The notes under the pieces are model-generated. The model was not told the DNA's origin and did not search any database. It saw only the letters and a program-made list of their open reading frames with translations. The position numbers and the translations under genes are program-made. Shown piece by piece: positions 57,061 through 64,000 of a stretch of DNA of 64,000 bases (position 1 is its first letter; each line of letters begins with the position of its first letter). Origin of the DNA: Peribacillus deserti. GTDB lineage: Bacteria; Bacillota; Bacilli; Bacillales; DSM-1321. Location of the stretch: NCBI RefSeq assembly GCF_016909175.1, contig NZ_JAFBFI010000010.1, positions 95,738 to 159,737 of the forward strand, in the 5' to 3' direction.

Positions 57061-57237
57061 GAAAAGCAGAAAGCGGTGCCTGCCGGCAGCTAACTATTTT
57101 TTAATAGAATGATGAAGTGTTATGCAGTAAAGAATCTAGCTTTTCAGGCAGGCAGAGACCCGATAAAGAAGACTTGATGTTTGGCAAGCGTTAGCGAAGC
57201 CACTTATGACTCGAGGGTCTCAGCTTGAAGCTGAACA
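57061..57237. repeat. Structured repeat, relative of mtn types A and B, in the ptsI 3' UTR
   Basis: Starts right after the ptsI stop with GAAAAGCAGAAAGCGGTGCC and ends AGCTTGAAGCTGAAC, as type A does (AGCTTGGAGCTGGAC). Outer arms are GAGACCC / GGGTCTC, with the conserved inner CTTATGACTCGA block. Same plan as the mtn elements but different, still complementary, arms. Confidence 0.7.
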
Positions 57238-57239
57238 AT

Positions 57240-57272
57240 AAAAAAGGACGGGGATTCCCCTCCTTTTTTTTG
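57240..57272 (+). terminator. Terminator of ptsHI
   Basis: AAAAAGGACGGGG / CCCCTCCTTTTTTTT hairpin. Confidence 0.85.
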
Positions 57273-57318
57273 TCTATGATTAAATTGTGATTTTGGCACT
57301 GATCTTGATCTTCACTGC

Positions 57319-57490
57319 AGGTGCGAGACCCTCGAAAATGCATTCGCATTTTCTTCGTGCGGTGAGAATTCGAGGATGGTAATTCAATGCCCTGTGCAAG
57401 AATTGGTAAAGGGAGACCCCGCAGCTGTAAAGGTGAGAGGAGGCACCCAGACACCCGCGAGCCGCGAATGCTTCTCGCTGCAATCAACAG
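57319..57490. repeat. Diverged copy of the GC-rich Bacillaceae repeat
   Basis: Shares in order GCGAGACC, GACCCCGCAG, AGGAGGC-CACC-like and terminal AATCAAC with the element at 13037-13166, but is longer and degenerate, with an inserted CTCGAA...TTCGAG hairpin. No coding capacity. Confidence 0.4.
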
Positions 57491-57539
57491 GCGAGTTTAA
57501 ATAGACTTATTTTTAAAAGATTTTTTTTTTTGGTTAAAG

Positions 57540-57663
57540 ATGTTTAGTCAGAAAGATCCTGGGTAAATAATAACTAGCAACAATTGAATGTGACCTAGTT
57601 AATGCAGCTAACATTCTCATTTCCCCCCTTGAACAACCAGTTTTCTAACTGGTTGTTTTTTTG
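57540..57663 (+). ncRNA. Candidate small RNA defined by an orphan terminator
   Basis: CAACCAGTTTTCTAACTGG with TTGTTTTTT is a strong terminator (57632-57662) with no gene upstream of it after the ptsI terminator. TTTAGT-17-AATAAT at about 57541-57569 could be its promoter. The rest of 57664-58108 shows only the AT-rich upstream region of the transporter. Confidence 0.3.
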
Positions 57664-58108
57664 ATGACTTTCTTTTGCTTCCCGTGAAGAACTGCGCCGA
57701 AGAAGTTTATTTTAAATAGGAAACTATGTTTACTTCTTTTTAGGAAAGGGTATTAAAAAATATTATTTCAATATTATAAAGGGAATAGTGAGAACTTTTT
57801 AGACAGCGTAAGCCAAGGTGAGTAGAAAGAAAAGATACATGTGTAATACAGATGCTGATTTAACAAATAGTTTATTTTTATACTTTGTTCAATCCTCTTT
57901 TTTAGGCAATCCTAATTAGTGAATCCCCAGCGGCTCTCCCTATTGATTCAAACCTAAGTAAAGATTCTCACCATATTTCACACATTAAAGAGATTTTTTG
58001 TTCCATTCCAGCTGCGGCTGATTAATAAAAATGTGCTTGAAGTAACTTATTCCCTTTTATTTTGTTAACTGCAAATAAGTATTTATTAAGAAATGAGGAG
58101 ATTTTTCA

Positions 58109-59251
58109 TTGATCACGTTTAAGCATGTTGAAAAAAAATATCCGGATGGGTTCACCGCCTTAAAGGATATAAATTTTGAAATTCAAGAAGGAGAGCTTGT
58201 TGCGTTAATTGGTCCAAGCGGCTGCGGAAAAACGACCACCATGAGAATGGTCAATCGGCTTACAGAGCCGACGAGCGGACAGATTCTTATAAATGGGGAG
58301 GATATTTCGAAAATAGATCCAGTCCAGCTCCGCAGGAATATCGGATATGTGATTCAGCAGATTGGGCTTCTTCCTCATATGACAATTGAGGATAACATCA
58401 CGCTGGTCCCTCGGTTAAAAGGGTGGGATAAGGAGCGCTATGTAAACAAAGTAGATGAATTGCTGAACATGGTAGGACTGGATCCTGAAACCTATAAATC
58501 AAGGTTTCCTTCTGATTTAAGCGGCGGGCAGCAGCAGCGTGTCGGCGTAATCCGCGCCCTGGCTGCTGAACCTCCAATCATCCTAATGGATGAACCGTTT
58601 AGTGCGCTCGACCCCATCAGCAGGGAACAGCTGCAGGATGAGCTCGTCCAGCTTCAGGAAAATATTAAGAAAACCATCGTATTCGTTACTCATGATATGG
58701 ACGAGGCCATTAAAATAGCAGACCGGATCGCCATTATGAAGGATGGAGAAATCATTCAATTTGATACACCGGACAGAATCCTGCGCCATCCGATCAATGA
58801 ATTTGTAAGAGGATTTATTGGTGAAGAACGCCTGGATGCTGAGAAAAACTCTGCACCGGCAGCAGAAGATTTAATGATAAAGAAAGTCATAACTGCAAGG
58901 CCCTTAAAAGGACTGGCGCAGGCTTTGAAAATGATGAAAACATATAAAGTAGACAGCTTGCTTGTGACAGATCATAACCGCTTTTTAGGCATAGCTACCA
59001 TTGAAGATGTGGAAAAAAATTATCATGATGAAGAAAAAACGCTGCAGGATATCATGAGGAAAGACTTCGAAACAGTGAACTCTGATACTCCTTACACGGA
59101 TGTGGCAGCAATTTTTGCCAGTGGAGCGGCTTCTATCCCAGTTCTTTCAGGTGAAAAACTAGTGGGTCTTATAACGAAATCCACGATGATGAGAGGGCTT
59201 GCCGGCATGAAAACTGCACCGGGAGAAGGAGGGAACATCCATGAAGGATAA
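58109..59251 (+). CDS. opuFA: Osmoprotectant ABC transporter ATPase with CBS domains (OpuF/OpuC type)
   Basis: A 380-residue ATPase: Walker A GPSGCGKTT, signature LSGGQQQRVGV, Walker B IILMDEPFSALD, VTHDMDEAIKIADRI. The last 120 residues form two CBS domains (VDSLLVTDHNRFLGIATIED, IPVLSGEKLVGLITKS), which in relatives sense ionic strength or c-di-AMP. TTG start with GAGGAG upstream. The adjoining fused permease/binding protein gives the OpuF assignment; betaine, carnitine or choline are the family's substrates. Confidence 0.87.
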   Translation: MITFKHVEKKYPDGFTALKDINFEIQEGELVALIGPSGCGKTTTMRMVNRLTEPTSGQILINGEDISKIDPVQLRRNIGYVIQQIGLLPHMTIEDNITLVPRLKGWDKERYVNKVDELLNMVGLDPETYKSRFPSDLSGGQQQRVGVIRALAAEPPIILMDEPFSALDPISREQLQDELVQLQENIKKTIVFVTHDMDEAIKIADRIAIMKDGEIIQFDTPDRILRHPINEFVRGFIGEERLDAEKNSAPAAEDLMIKKVITARPLKGLAQALKMMKTYKVDSLLVTDHNRFLGIATIEDVEKNYHDEEKTLQDIMRKDFETVNSDTPYTDVAAIFASGAASIPVLSGEKLVGLITKSTMMRGLAGMKTAPGEGGNIHEG

Positions 59252-60800
59252 CTTTTTTATGACGCTGGCAGATACCTTTCGAACACGCTGGCCTGATATT
59301 ATGGAAGGCTTGCAGCAGCATCTGTTTTTATCAATAGTATCTATCATAATCGGTACCATAATCGCCATTCCGCTGGGTATTTATATTTCAAGAAGAAAAA
59401 GAATAGCCGAACCTGTAATAGGGGTCATTTCTGTTTTTCAAACAATTCCAAGCCTTGCCCTCTTTGGATTTCTGCTCCCTTTATTTGGAATAGGTAATAC
59501 TACGGCAATCATCGCATTGACTATCTATGCTCTGCTTCCGCTGCTCCAAAATACTTATACTGGACTTACCGGTGTGGATCAATCAGCTGTGGAAGCAGGC
59601 AAAGGCATGGGAATGACTCAGAAACAGATTTTACGGATGATTGAACTGCCGTTATCACTGCCAATAATTATGGCCGGACTGCGGACCGCTACTGTTCTGA
59701 CCATTGGTGTAGCAACACTGGCCGCCTTTATCGGTGCAGGAGGCCTTGGTGATTTAATTTATAGAGGCTTATCTACTGCAAGGAACGAGCTTGTTTTAGC
59801 AGGTGCAATACCTGCAGCAATTCTGGCGATAATTCTTGACCTCGCTCTTAAGCGTATCGAAATTGCAACAGATCCAAGAGGGAAAAAAAGAAAACCGTTC
59901 TCATGGAAGAAAGCTTCCTTTATTCTGGTGCCCATTGCTGCTGCTATCCTTTTCTTTGGACTTCGGGGAGGCACCTCGGAAGATACAATCGTAATTTCTG
60001 GGAAGAAGTGGACGGAACAATACATTCTTCCATATATTATCTCTGAATATGTGAATGATAAAACGGATTACAATGTTCAAGTACAGGATGGACTAGGGGA
60101 AACGCCGATTTTGACTCAGGCTTTGGAAAATGGCGATATTGATATGTATGTCGAATATACAGGTACTGGACTATTGACCATCTTAAAAGAAAAATATAAT
60201 CCTGAAGACAGCGCCGATGATATTTATCAAAAAGTGAGAGAGGGCTATAAGGAAAAGTATAATTTAGAATGGATGAAGCCGCTTGGATTCGAAAATACAT
60301 ATGCACTTGCATTCAACTCACAGGCATATAAAAAATTTGGTGCAGCAACCATATCTGAAATAGCGCCAAAATCGAACAATGTATCGTTTGGGGCTCCTAC
60401 AGAGTTCTTTGAACGAGAAGATGGGTATACAGCATTCGCAGAAACGTATAATCTTCAATTTAAGGATAAACGCAGTTTAGACGCAAACTTGATGTATTCG
60501 GCTGTTAAAGAAGGAAAAGTAGACGCTGTTTCAGCCTTTACTACGGATGGAAGGATTGTCCGCTTTAACCTAAAAACGCTTAAAGACGATAAGAAATTTT
60601 TCCCTCCTTATTACGCGGCTCCCATCATTCGGGAGGAAACCTTACAGAAGTTTCCTAAGCTGAAAGAAACAGTTAACGAGCTTGAAGGAAAGATATCTAA
60701 TAAAGAAATGGCAGAAATGAATGCTCAAGTTGACCTTGATAAAAAGGAACCTAAAGATGTTGCCCGGGCATTTCTAAAGAAAAAAGGATTAATTAAATAA
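59241..60800 (+). CDS. opuFB: Fused permease / substrate-binding protein of the osmoprotectant importer
   Basis: A 519-residue fusion. Residues 1-210 are a six-span permease (ISVFQTIPSLALFGFLLPLF, EAA-like EAGKGMGMTQKQIL, GAGGLGDLIYRGL). A further membrane segment (ASFILVPIAAAILFFGL) leads into an extracellular OpuAC-type binding domain (ISGKKWTEQYILPYIISEY, GDIDMYVEYTGTGLL). Two polypeptides thus replace the four of OpuB/OpuC. It overlaps the ATPase gene by 11 nt with AAGGAGG as RBS. Confidence 0.9.
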   Translation: MKDNFFMTLADTFRTRWPDIMEGLQQHLFLSIVSIIIGTIIAIPLGIYISRRKRIAEPVIGVISVFQTIPSLALFGFLLPLFGIGNTTAIIALTIYALLPLLQNTYTGLTGVDQSAVEAGKGMGMTQKQILRMIELPLSLPIIMAGLRTATVLTIGVATLAAFIGAGGLGDLIYRGLSTARNELVLAGAIPAAILAIILDLALKRIEIATDPRGKKRKPFSWKKASFILVPIAAAILFFGLRGGTSEDTIVISGKKWTEQYILPYIISEYVNDKTDYNVQVQDGLGETPILTQALENGDIDMYVEYTGTGLLTILKEKYNPEDSADDIYQKVREGYKEKYNLEWMKPLGFENTYALAFNSQAYKKFGAATISEIAPKSNNVSFGAPTEFFEREDGYTAFAETYNLQFKDKRSLDANLMYSAVKEGKVDAVSAFTTDGRIVRFNLKTLKDDKKFFPPYYAAPIIREETLQKFPKLKETVNELEGKISNKEMAEMNAQVDLDKKEPKDVARAFLKKKGLIK

Positions 60801-60810
60801 GCTAATTGGA

Positions 60811-60842
60811 GAAGGCAGCCTGTCAGCGGGCTGCCTTTTTAA
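60811..60842 (+). terminator. Terminator of the opuF-type operon
   Basis: AAGGCAGCC / GGGCTGCCTT stem followed by TTTTT. Confidence 0.92.
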
Positions 60843-60974
60843 ATTATTTATAAATAATTGGAACTCTTCATAACGAAAAAAAAGACCTTAAAAGTCACTA
60901 CATTTTGTAACCGAATAAATTTCGAGTAAAATAGAGAATATTAAGAAAAATCATTTTTGGGAAGGGAGAAAGAT

Positions 60975-61760
60975 ATGGAATACAATCTAAAAGGAAAAAC
61001 CGCACTTGTTGCGGCATCAAGCCAGGGTCTTGGAAAAGCAATTGCGGAAACGCTTGTAAAAGAAGGAGCAAATGTAATGCTCACAAGTAGGAATGATGCT
61101 AAACTTTCAGAAGTCCGTGCAGAACTAATTGACTTGCAAAGAGGTAAGGTGAGCTTCATATCTGGGGATATTACAAATGCGTCAGACATTGAAAAGATCA
61201 TCGATCAAACAGTTAAGGAATTCGGCGGAATTGATATCCTCATTAATAACGCTGGAGGGCCGCCGGCTGGAGCCTTCGAAGAGCTTACAGATGAAGAGTG
61301 GCAAAGTTCCTTCGAATTAAACCTGTTCAGCTATATAAGGTTAATTCGCAAGTCTCTGCCTTATTTAAAGCAAAACGGAGGGAAAATTATTAACATTGCT
61401 TCATCGTCCATTAAGGAGCCTATTCCGGGATTAATACTTTCTAATACATTTAGAACTGCTATTGTAGGGATGTCTAAAACCCTGGCGAGTGAGCTTGCAC
61501 CTTACAACATTTTAATAAATACAGTTGCTCCTGGAAGGATCGCGACAGATAGAGTCCGCCATTTAGATGAAGTGAATTCGAATAAAGCTGGGGTTTCCAT
61601 AGAGGAGATGGAAGAAAAAATGAAGGGGCAGATTCCCCTGGGCCGATATGGCGCTCCTGAGGAGTTCGCCAATGTGGTTGCGTTCCTTGTTTCTGATGCA
61701 AATACCTATATGACTGGCAGCTCTTTTTTAGTAGACGGCGGTATGGTTAAATCCATTTAA
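60975..61760 (+). CDS. Atypical SDR oxidoreductase without the YxxxK pair
   Basis: A 261-residue SDR fold protein with VAASSQGLGKAIAET as cofactor loop and NNAGGPPAG. In the catalytic segment INIASSSIKEPIPGLILS-NTFRTA, the positions aligned to Tyr and Lys are Ser and Arg. GGAAGGGAG precedes the ATG at 60975. It is followed 30 bp later by ykwC, so both may work on the same hydroxy/oxo acid, though that is inference. Confidence 0.83.
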   Translation: MEYNLKGKTALVAASSQGLGKAIAETLVKEGANVMLTSRNDAKLSEVRAELIDLQRGKVSFISGDITNASDIEKIIDQTVKEFGGIDILINNAGGPPAGAFEELTDEEWQSSFELNLFSYIRLIRKSLPYLKQNGGKIINIASSSIKEPIPGLILSNTFRTAIVGMSKTLASELAPYNILINTVAPGRIATDRVRHLDEVNSNKAGVSIEEMEEKMKGQIPLGRYGAPEEFANVVAFLVSDANTYMTGSSFLVDGGMVKSI

Positions 61761-61790
61761 CTATTTATTAATTATAAAGGATGAAAACAT

Positions 61791-62666
61791 ATGGAAAAGA
61801 ATAAACAGGTAATCGGGTTTATCGGAACAGGAGTTATGGGAAACAGCATGGCCGGACATCTGCTTCATAGCGGTTATGAGGTAATGGTCTACACAAGAAC
61901 AAAAGAAAAAGCACAAGCTCTCCTGGATCAAGGAGCCGCCTGGGCAGATAGTCCAAATGAACTGGCCCGAAAAGCCGGCGTTATCATTTCTATCGTCGGC
62001 TATCCAAGCGATGTGGAAGAGATCTACTTTGGGGAACAAGGGATCATTGAGAATGCATTAAAAGGAACTTATATCATTGATATGACCACCTCCACTCCTT
62101 CTTTAGCAGTTAAAATACACGAAGAGGCTCAGAAAAAAGGGCTCTATTCCTTAGATGCACCTGTTTCTGGAGGGGATATCGGGGCTAAAAATGCTGCATT
62201 AACCATCATGGCCGGAGGAGAGGAAAAAGCATTCAATGAAGTTTTGCCTATTCTAAAGAAGATGGGAACAAATGTACAGTATCAAGGGAAAGCCGGTTCC
62301 GGACAGCATACAAAAATGTGTAATCAAATTGCTATTGCCTCCAATATGATTGGAGTCTGTGAAGCGATTGTTTATGCTGAAAAGGCAGGTCTGGATCCCG
62401 AAACGGTATTAAAAAGCATTTCAGCAGGAGCGGCAGGAAGCTGGTCATTATCTAATCTAGCTCCTAGGATGATTAATAGAAATTTTGAACCAGGATTCTA
62501 CATCAAACATTTTATTAAGGATATGAAAATAGCCTTAGAAGAGGCAGAGAAGCTGGAGCTTGAACTTCCGGGACTCGCCCTGGCTAAATCACTTTACGAA
62601 AAACTGGCTGATAATGGGGAAGCAAACAGCGGAACACAGGCTTTATACAAATATTGGAGTAAATGA
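61791..62666 (+). CDS. ykwC: NAD(P)-dependent beta-hydroxyacid dehydrogenase (YkwC)
   Basis: A 291-residue member of the 3-hydroxyisobutyrate / tartronate semialdehyde reductase family. The N-terminal Rossmann motif is GFIGTGVMGNSMAGHL, the substrate loop DAPVSGGDIGAKNAALTIMA, the catalytic lysine lies in GSGQHTKMCNQ, and FYIKHFIKDMKIALEEAE is the C-terminal block. The B. subtilis homologue ykwC also lies shortly after ptsI. Substrate unknown. Confidence 0.88.
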   Translation: MEKNKQVIGFIGTGVMGNSMAGHLLHSGYEVMVYTRTKEKAQALLDQGAAWADSPNELARKAGVIISIVGYPSDVEEIYFGEQGIIENALKGTYIIDMTTSTPSLAVKIHEEAQKKGLYSLDAPVSGGDIGAKNAALTIMAGGEEKAFNEVLPILKKMGTNVQYQGKAGSGQHTKMCNQIAIASNMIGVCEAIVYAEKAGLDPETVLKSISAGAAGSWSLSNLAPRMINRNFEPGFYIKHFIKDMKIALEEAEKLELELPGLALAKSLYEKLADNGEANSGTQALYKYWSK

Positions 62667-62737
62667 TACATAGGATGGAGTGTTTGAAGTTCTGCCTTTT
62701 TTCCATTAATGGGTATAAACTAATAAAATAAGTAATG

Positions 62738-62767
62738 TGACTGCTCTTAATCGGGCAGTTTTTTTAT
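62738..62767 (+). terminator. Terminator of ykwC
   Basis: ACTGCTC / GGGCAGT stem with one wobble and TTTTTTT. Confidence 0.8.
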
Positions 62768-62858
62768 CACAGATTAAAAGAAAATCCTCTTGATCTGATT
62801 TGCCTGACTGACTTACATAGAAATTATTTGCTCTTCTCCACTATCCGTACGACACCAT

Positions 62859-63019
62859 TTGTTTAACATTTACAAAGAAAGTGGACATTTGCCGCTTTTC
62901 TGATTCCAACAGTCATAGCTGTTATTATCCCTCCCATCATTGCCCAGTTAGTCAGAATACTTGATCTCGTAAAAGGTAAATTCCTTCCAATAAAAAGTAT
63001 TTTTTGTGACATGCCTTGA
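62859..63019 (+). pseudogene. Hydrophobic coding-like remnant, unrecognised
   Basis: A frame without a start reads KWTFAAFLIPTVIAVIIPPI then AQLVRILDLVKGKF and stops. It looks like one membrane span from a lost protein, upstream of the PCYCGC lipoprotein. Weak evidence. Confidence 0.2.
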
Positions 63020-63080
63020 AGAACTTCAATTACTATCAGTAAGATGGATATATCGAAAATTTTCGGAGAGGTGAACAAAA

Positions 63081-63599
63081 TTGAATGTAAAGTCATTAGC
63101 GATAGCTCTAGGAATATGCTCTTCACTACTGCTGACTGCTTGCGGCAGTGATAAAGGGGCCAGCGAAGGTAAAAGTGTGAAGAAAGACGAGGCTGCTGTA
63201 CACGGAAATCATGCTGAACACGCAGTATCGAATGATCTTAGACAAGAAACAAAAAATAGTCAAGCTCCAGATTTTTTGGCAGATAAGCCAGAAGACATGC
63301 AAACCATTTATTTCGCCGCTGCTAAAAATAGAGAACTATTAGAGAAAATGCCCTGCTATTGCGGATGCGGCGATGAGGCGGGTCATAAAAATAACTACGA
63401 CTGCTTCATATATGAGAATAAGAAGAATGGAAATATCGTCTGGGATGATCATGCTACTAGATGCGGAGTCTGCTTAGAAATTGCTGCACAATCCATCGTG
63501 GATCTCCAGAATGGAAAATCTATTAAAGAAATAAGACAGCAAGTCGATGAAAAATATAAAAACGGATATGCAGAGCCAACACCTACTCCTGCCGTTTAA
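63081..63599 (+). CDS. PCYCGC-motif lipoprotein
   Basis: A 172-residue exported lipoprotein: lipobox SLLLTACGSDKG, a His/Glu-containing linker and the domain signature KMPCYCGCGDEAGHKNNYDC followed by HATRCGVCLEIAAQS. Six conserved cysteines and two histidines suggest metal binding. The family is frequent in Bacillaceae and uncharacterised; I infer envelope metal handling. TTG start with GGAGAGGTG upstream; a terminator follows. Confidence 0.87.
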   Translation: MNVKSLAIALGICSSLLLTACGSDKGASEGKSVKKDEAAVHGNHAEHAVSNDLRQETKNSQAPDFLADKPEDMQTIYFAAAKNRELLEKMPCYCGCGDEAGHKNNYDCFIYENKKNGNIVWDDHATRCGVCLEIAAQSIVDLQNGKSIKEIRQQVDEKYKNGYAEPTPTPAV

Positions 63600-63642
63600 T
63601 CTTCCATAGGGCCATATGTGGGCTATACAAATATTACATTAG

Positions 63643-63676
63643 AGAGGAATAGGCGGTAGTGCTGTTCCTCTTTTTC
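63643..63676 (+). terminator. Terminator of the PCYCGC lipoprotein gene
   Basis: GAGGAA / TTCCTC-based hairpin followed by TTTTTC. Confidence 0.75.
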
Positions 63677-63760
63677 TAATGCTTTCAATTCATTCAAAGT
63701 GACAGATTCATCATGCTAACACACTATGTCAAGGGATTAGAAATAATAGCTATTTAAAGG

Positions 63761-63866
63761 AAGAAAACTAGAATCCACTAAAACTAGGAAAACGCTCTTA
63801 AAACCAGGAAAATCCTCCCACAATAAATTAAAGTTTTCTCTTATTTACTCTTGTTTTCTCATGATT
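63761..63866. repeat. Phased array 4: AGGAAAA-type cores 20 bp apart, then inverted copies
   Basis: AGGAAAAC at 63786 and AGGAAAAT at 63806 are 20 bp apart. The inverse GTTTTCTC occurs at 63833 and 63853, again 20 bp apart. A partial GAAAAC lies at 63763. Shorter and less certain than arrays 1-3. Confidence 0.55.
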
Positions 63867-64000
63867 TCATTTCTGACAAACACCCGTCAAGCCGGATGAT
63901 TTGCCGAGGATGGTTGTAGTCCTCGAGGTTTCCTACTTCCGCTAAAAAGCCGGCAATGGTTTGTTCTCCTACCCCAGGAATGGTCATCATTTTCTTTGTT
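63859..64000 (-). pseudogene. IS110-family transposase, C-terminal fragment
   Basis: From the window edge the minus strand reads MMTIPGVGEQTIAGFLAEVG then NLEDYNHPRQIIRL, the Transposase_20 (IS110/IS1111) C-terminal helix-hairpin-helix region. The conserved continuation after IIRL is replaced by DGCLSEMKS and a stop at 63859, so the 3' end is truncated or frameshifted where array 4 begins. The 5' part is outside the window. Confidence 0.75.

Noticed and set aside
57319..57440. Cobalamin riboswitch
   Set aside because: GGTGC, GCGGTGAGAATTC and CCCCGCAGCTGTAAAGG appear in the right order, but spacing is wrong, the conserved GCCACTG block is missing and no B12-related gene follows. A diverged GC-rich repeat explains it better. 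An Rfam RF00174 search would decide.
62863..63126. 87-codon minus-strand frame
   Set aside because: No RBS, it overlaps the start of the well-supported PCYCGC lipoprotein gene, and it has no recognisable motif.

Overview
The window is chromosomal DNA from a low-GC, aerobic, spore-forming member of the Bacillaceae. The evidence is the sporulation genes (an alpha/beta SASP, a Spo0E-like phosphatase, two PAS histidine kinases), the SigI/RsgI system, three S-box (SAM-I) riboswitches and gene order. From memory, the backbone follows Bacillus subtilis: rsgI-sspD, ykrP-kinE-ogt, the mtn methionine-salvage cluster, spo0E, mhqR, a kinD-like kinase, ykvI, ykvS, ptsHI and ykwC. Cassettes not expected at this place are inserted between these blocks.

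Layout. 1-6.4 kb: 3' end of rsgI, sspD, a decayed FAD oxidoreductase, the glycolate oxidase pair glcD-glcF (glcD has an in-frame stop) and two small spore-protein-like genes. 6.4-12.9 kb: B12-binding radical SAM protein, membrane acyltransferase, four-PAS kinase and ogt. 13-22.3 kb: methionine salvage, with mtnKA and mtnWXBD each behind its own SAM riboswitch and mtnU/mtnE between them. 21.5-22.2 kb: a nested array of structured repeats in the mtn 3' UTR. 22.5-33 kb: Spo0E-like protein, ZIP transporter, then a ywrC / dipeptide ABC transporter / ywrD (gamma-glutamyltransferase) / ywrBA (chromate transporter) block. 33.2-36.6 kb: a complete fixABCX electron-bifurcation operon. 36.9-37.8 kb: two large phased repeat arrays. 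38-42.3 kb: fosmidomycin-type MFS pump divergent from mhqR with a clear promoter and operator, and an M3 oligopeptidase. 42.4-47 kb: a third phased array, then an S-box-controlled metNIQ operon with an M20 hydrolase. 47-54.3 kb: membrane kinase, ykvI, lipoprotein, CPBP protease, ykvS, a sigma-70-like factor, an SDR and a PilZ protein. 55-57 kb: ptsHI, followed by another structured repeat. 58-60.8 kb: an OpuF-type osmoprotectant importer with a fused permease/binding protein. 61-63.6 kb: atypical SDR, ykwC and a PCYCGC lipoprotein. The right edge holds a fourth phased array against a truncated IS110-type transposase.

The most interesting signal is non-coding. Four intergenic arrays (36879-37584, 37686-37780, 42430-42626, about 63761-63866) each have their own 7-9 bp core but all repeat at 20-21 bp, about two DNA helical turns. 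The largest has about 36 cores in 100-bp superunits of five. Separately, a family of hairpin repeats sits in the 3' UTRs of mtnD and ptsI, before the terminators, and its terminal stems appear to covary. No complete new defence or biosynthetic system was seen.
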